64,000 bases of DNA from Sphingopyxis sp. LC81 (GTDB lineage: Bacteria; Pseudomonadota; Alphaproteobacteria; Sphingomonadales; Sphingomonadaceae). Numbering within the stretch: position 1 is the first letter of the stretch; the number at the start of each line of letters is the position of its first letter. The notes beneath the pieces were generated by a model that was given only the letters and a program-made list of their open reading frames with translations, was not told where the DNA came from and ran no database searches. Location: NCBI RefSeq assembly GCF_000756375.1, contig NZ_JNFD01000047.1, positions 124,001-188,000 on the forward strand. Direction: 5' to 3'. This document shows positions 62,754 through 64,000 of this stretch, one piece after another. The translations under genes were made by a program, and so were the position numbers.

Positions 62754-63520
62754 AAGCGCCTTTGCCCGGCGCCCCAATCGCCGCTGTCGCACTGGCCCGA
62801 GAAGTTGGTGATCGCCTGAATGGTGATGCGGCCCGAGCGGCGATCGACCGTCAGTTTCGGCTTGTTGAGACCGTTGATGCGGTAGCTGGCGGTAATGCGG
62901 TCGGGGGTGACGACCAGATTGTCGAGATCCCACCAGCCATGGTCGTCGCCGCTGTGGATCGGCGCGACAAGCTTGGGTCCAAGATGGATGCGGCCCTGAT
63001 CGCCATAGAGTTCGATCTGGACCTCGCTGGTGAAGCCCTGCGCGGTGTTGCTGACCTCGTTGCTCCATTCCCACTTATGGTTCCATGGATTCCATTTGTA
63101 GGTCGGCTTGCTGGTGACGGTCGGGCGGGTGCCCGCGCCGTAACAGACGAGCACGAGCGAGTTCGGGTCGCGATAGCCGGTTTCGGCGGGACTCTCGTAG
63201 CTGTGCTGCTGCGGCGCGTAGGCCTCGCGCGGCGGGGTGTCGTCGCAATTTTCGGCGGGAACGCCGGTTAGTGCGCCGTAGCGGCCATCGACGGTCGAGA
63301 CCGACAGGCAGCGGCCGGTTCGCTGATTCCACCAGAAGGTATAGCGTTGTTCGCCGACCGTGGTCGAGCGGCGCGCGATGTAGCCGCGCGCCAACAACTG
63401 CGTCTCGCCGCCCGCGGCGCGGGCACCGGCGAGGTCGGCGACATCGGGCGCCGACTGGGCAAGGGCGGCCGCCGGAAGCGCAGCGGGGGCGAGCATAAGG
63501 ATAGCGAAAGTTAGACGCAT
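62750..63520 (-). CDS. Periplasmic hypothetical protein (256 aa)
   Basis: The protein has a signal peptide (MRLTFAILMLAPAALPAAALA) and a beta-rich soluble domain with YIARRSTTVGEQRYTFWWNQRTGRCLSVSTVDGRYGAL, then HLGPKLVAPIHSGDDHGWWDLDNLVVTPDRITASYRING. The second half resembles the small beta-sandwich proteins annotated as unknown in sphingomonads. AGGAG precedes ATG 63520. It overlaps the end of the convergent amidohydrolase by four bases. Confidence 0.78.
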   Translation of the reverse strand: MRLTFAILMLAPAALPAAALAQSAPDVADLAGARAAGGETQLLARGYIARRSTTVGEQRYTFWWNQRTGRCLSVSTVDGRYGALTGVPAENCDDTPPREAYAPQQHSYESPAETGYRDPNSLVLVCYGAGTRPTVTSKPTYKWNPWNHKWEWSNEVSNTAQGFTSEVQIELYGDQGRIHLGPKLVAPIHSGDDHGWWDLDNLVVTPDRITASYRINGLNKPKLTVDRRSGRITIQAITNFSGQCDSGDWGAGQRRF

Positions 63521-63626
63521 GACGAAGGCTCCTGCTGCGGTGTGTCCGCTGGCGGTTATCAAGTTTTGCGGTGGGCAAAAAGCGGAAAAACGCTGAGGAG
63601 GCACGCTGGATTTGCGCGACCCGGTA

Positions 63627-64000
63627 TCAGCGCTTTGCCTGCCAGGCCGAACGGCCTTCCTTGATGGTTTCCAGTACCTTAATATCCTTGATGCCGTCCA
63701 CCGGCGTGGTCAGCGGGTTCTTGTCGAGGATCACGAAATCGGCGAGCAGGCCCGCTTTGATGCGGCCCTTGCGGTCCTCCTCGAACGCCTGCCACGCGGG
63801 GCCGGTGGTGAGCGCCTGCAGCGCTTCATAGGCGGTGAGGCGCTCGCCCGCGCCGCTGACGACGCCGGTCGGCGAGACGCGCGCCATCGACGTCCAGAGC
63901 ATGAAGCGCGTGTCGAGCGGGGTGACGCTGAAGTCGCTGTGGTTCGACGCGATGAGGCCCGCGGCGCGCGCCGAGCGGAACGGACTGATGAAATCGACGA
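63627..64000 (-). CDS. Amidohydrolase family 3 (YtcJ-like) protein, C-terminal part
   Basis: The last 123 residues are visible, entering from the right edge: SARAAGLIASNHSDFSVTPLDTRFMLWTSMARV, AYEALQALTTGPAWQAFEEDRKGRIKAGLLADFVILDKNPLTTP and IKVLETIKEGRSAWQ. This is the C-terminal end of metal-dependent amidohydrolases of the YtcJ/formamide deformylase type, with the Asp of the active site in NHSDF. The gene begins outside the window. Confidence 0.9.
   Translation of the reverse strand, partial: VDFISPFRSARAAGLIASNHSDFSVTPLDTRFMLWTSMARVSPTGVVSGAGERLTAYEALQALTTGPAWQAFEEDRKGRIKAGLLADFVILDKNPLTTPVDGIKDIKVLETIKEGRSAWQAKR

Overview
This is a GC-rich chromosomal window with tight ATGA-type gene overlaps and content typical of alphaproteobacteria. 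Many proteins look sphingomonad-like: the TonB receptor, the ParA/SPOR cluster, a subclass B3 beta-lactamase, and palindromic intergenic repeats of the kind common in Sphingomonadaceae. My best guess is Sphingopyxis or a close relative; this is inference from gene content, not a database match. I saw no rRNA, tRNA, CRISPR array or insertion sequence.

Layout. 1-997: N-terminal part of a TonB-dependent receptor (minus), with a LacI-type palindrome upstream. 1251-6275: cytochrome c maturation operon ccmC-D-E-F-G-H-I, including a 51-residue ccmD. 6315-9701: kup, a DUF4261-like protein and an AHH-type nuclease-like protein. 9696-11852: nitronate monooxygenase and an OmpA-domain protein. 11957-16464: stress and regulatory genes (alpha/beta hydrolase, AraC-type regulator, DGPF protein with an ECF42-type sigma factor, an oxygenase remnant). 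16447-20234: small conserved genes, a thioesterase, and metE under a cobalamin riboswitch and a probable operator. 20533-24602: hypothetical genes, including a three-gene low-GC operon that looks acquired. 24714-26512: leuA with a leucine-rich leader peptide. 26582-31976: rhodanese, YceI, a LuxR-type regulator, a MITE-like repeat and rlmJ. 32230-36035: biotin genes bioF-bioD-bioA. 36249-40091: branched-chain amino acid operon ilvB-ilvN-(unknown)-ilvC. 40165-45930: miaA/serB with overlapping divergent starts, then an AmpR-like regulator divergent from a B3 metallo-beta-lactamase whose first zinc histidine is replaced by Glu. 45994-51504: two SPOR proteins around a ParA pair, then a TbpB-like lipoprotein. 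51691-54758: pyrB with a catalytically dead dihydroorotase-like partner, then DUF1294 and ruvX. 54854-64000: DUF3089 hydrolase, DUF4153 membrane protein, gatCAB, and two amidohydrolases, the last cut by the window edge.

How the genes work together. Most of the window is housekeeping: heme delivery to cytochrome c, amino acid, biotin and pyrimidine synthesis, and Gln-tRNA/Asn-tRNA amidation. The RNA-level control is rich: a B12 riboswitch on metE, a Leu leader on leuA, and a hairpin with U-tract directly in front of ilvB. The best candidates for something undescribed are the low-GC three-gene operon at 22649-24602, the leuA leader in which the Leu codons are exactly complementary to the leuA ribosome-binding region, and the ParA/SPOR cluster.
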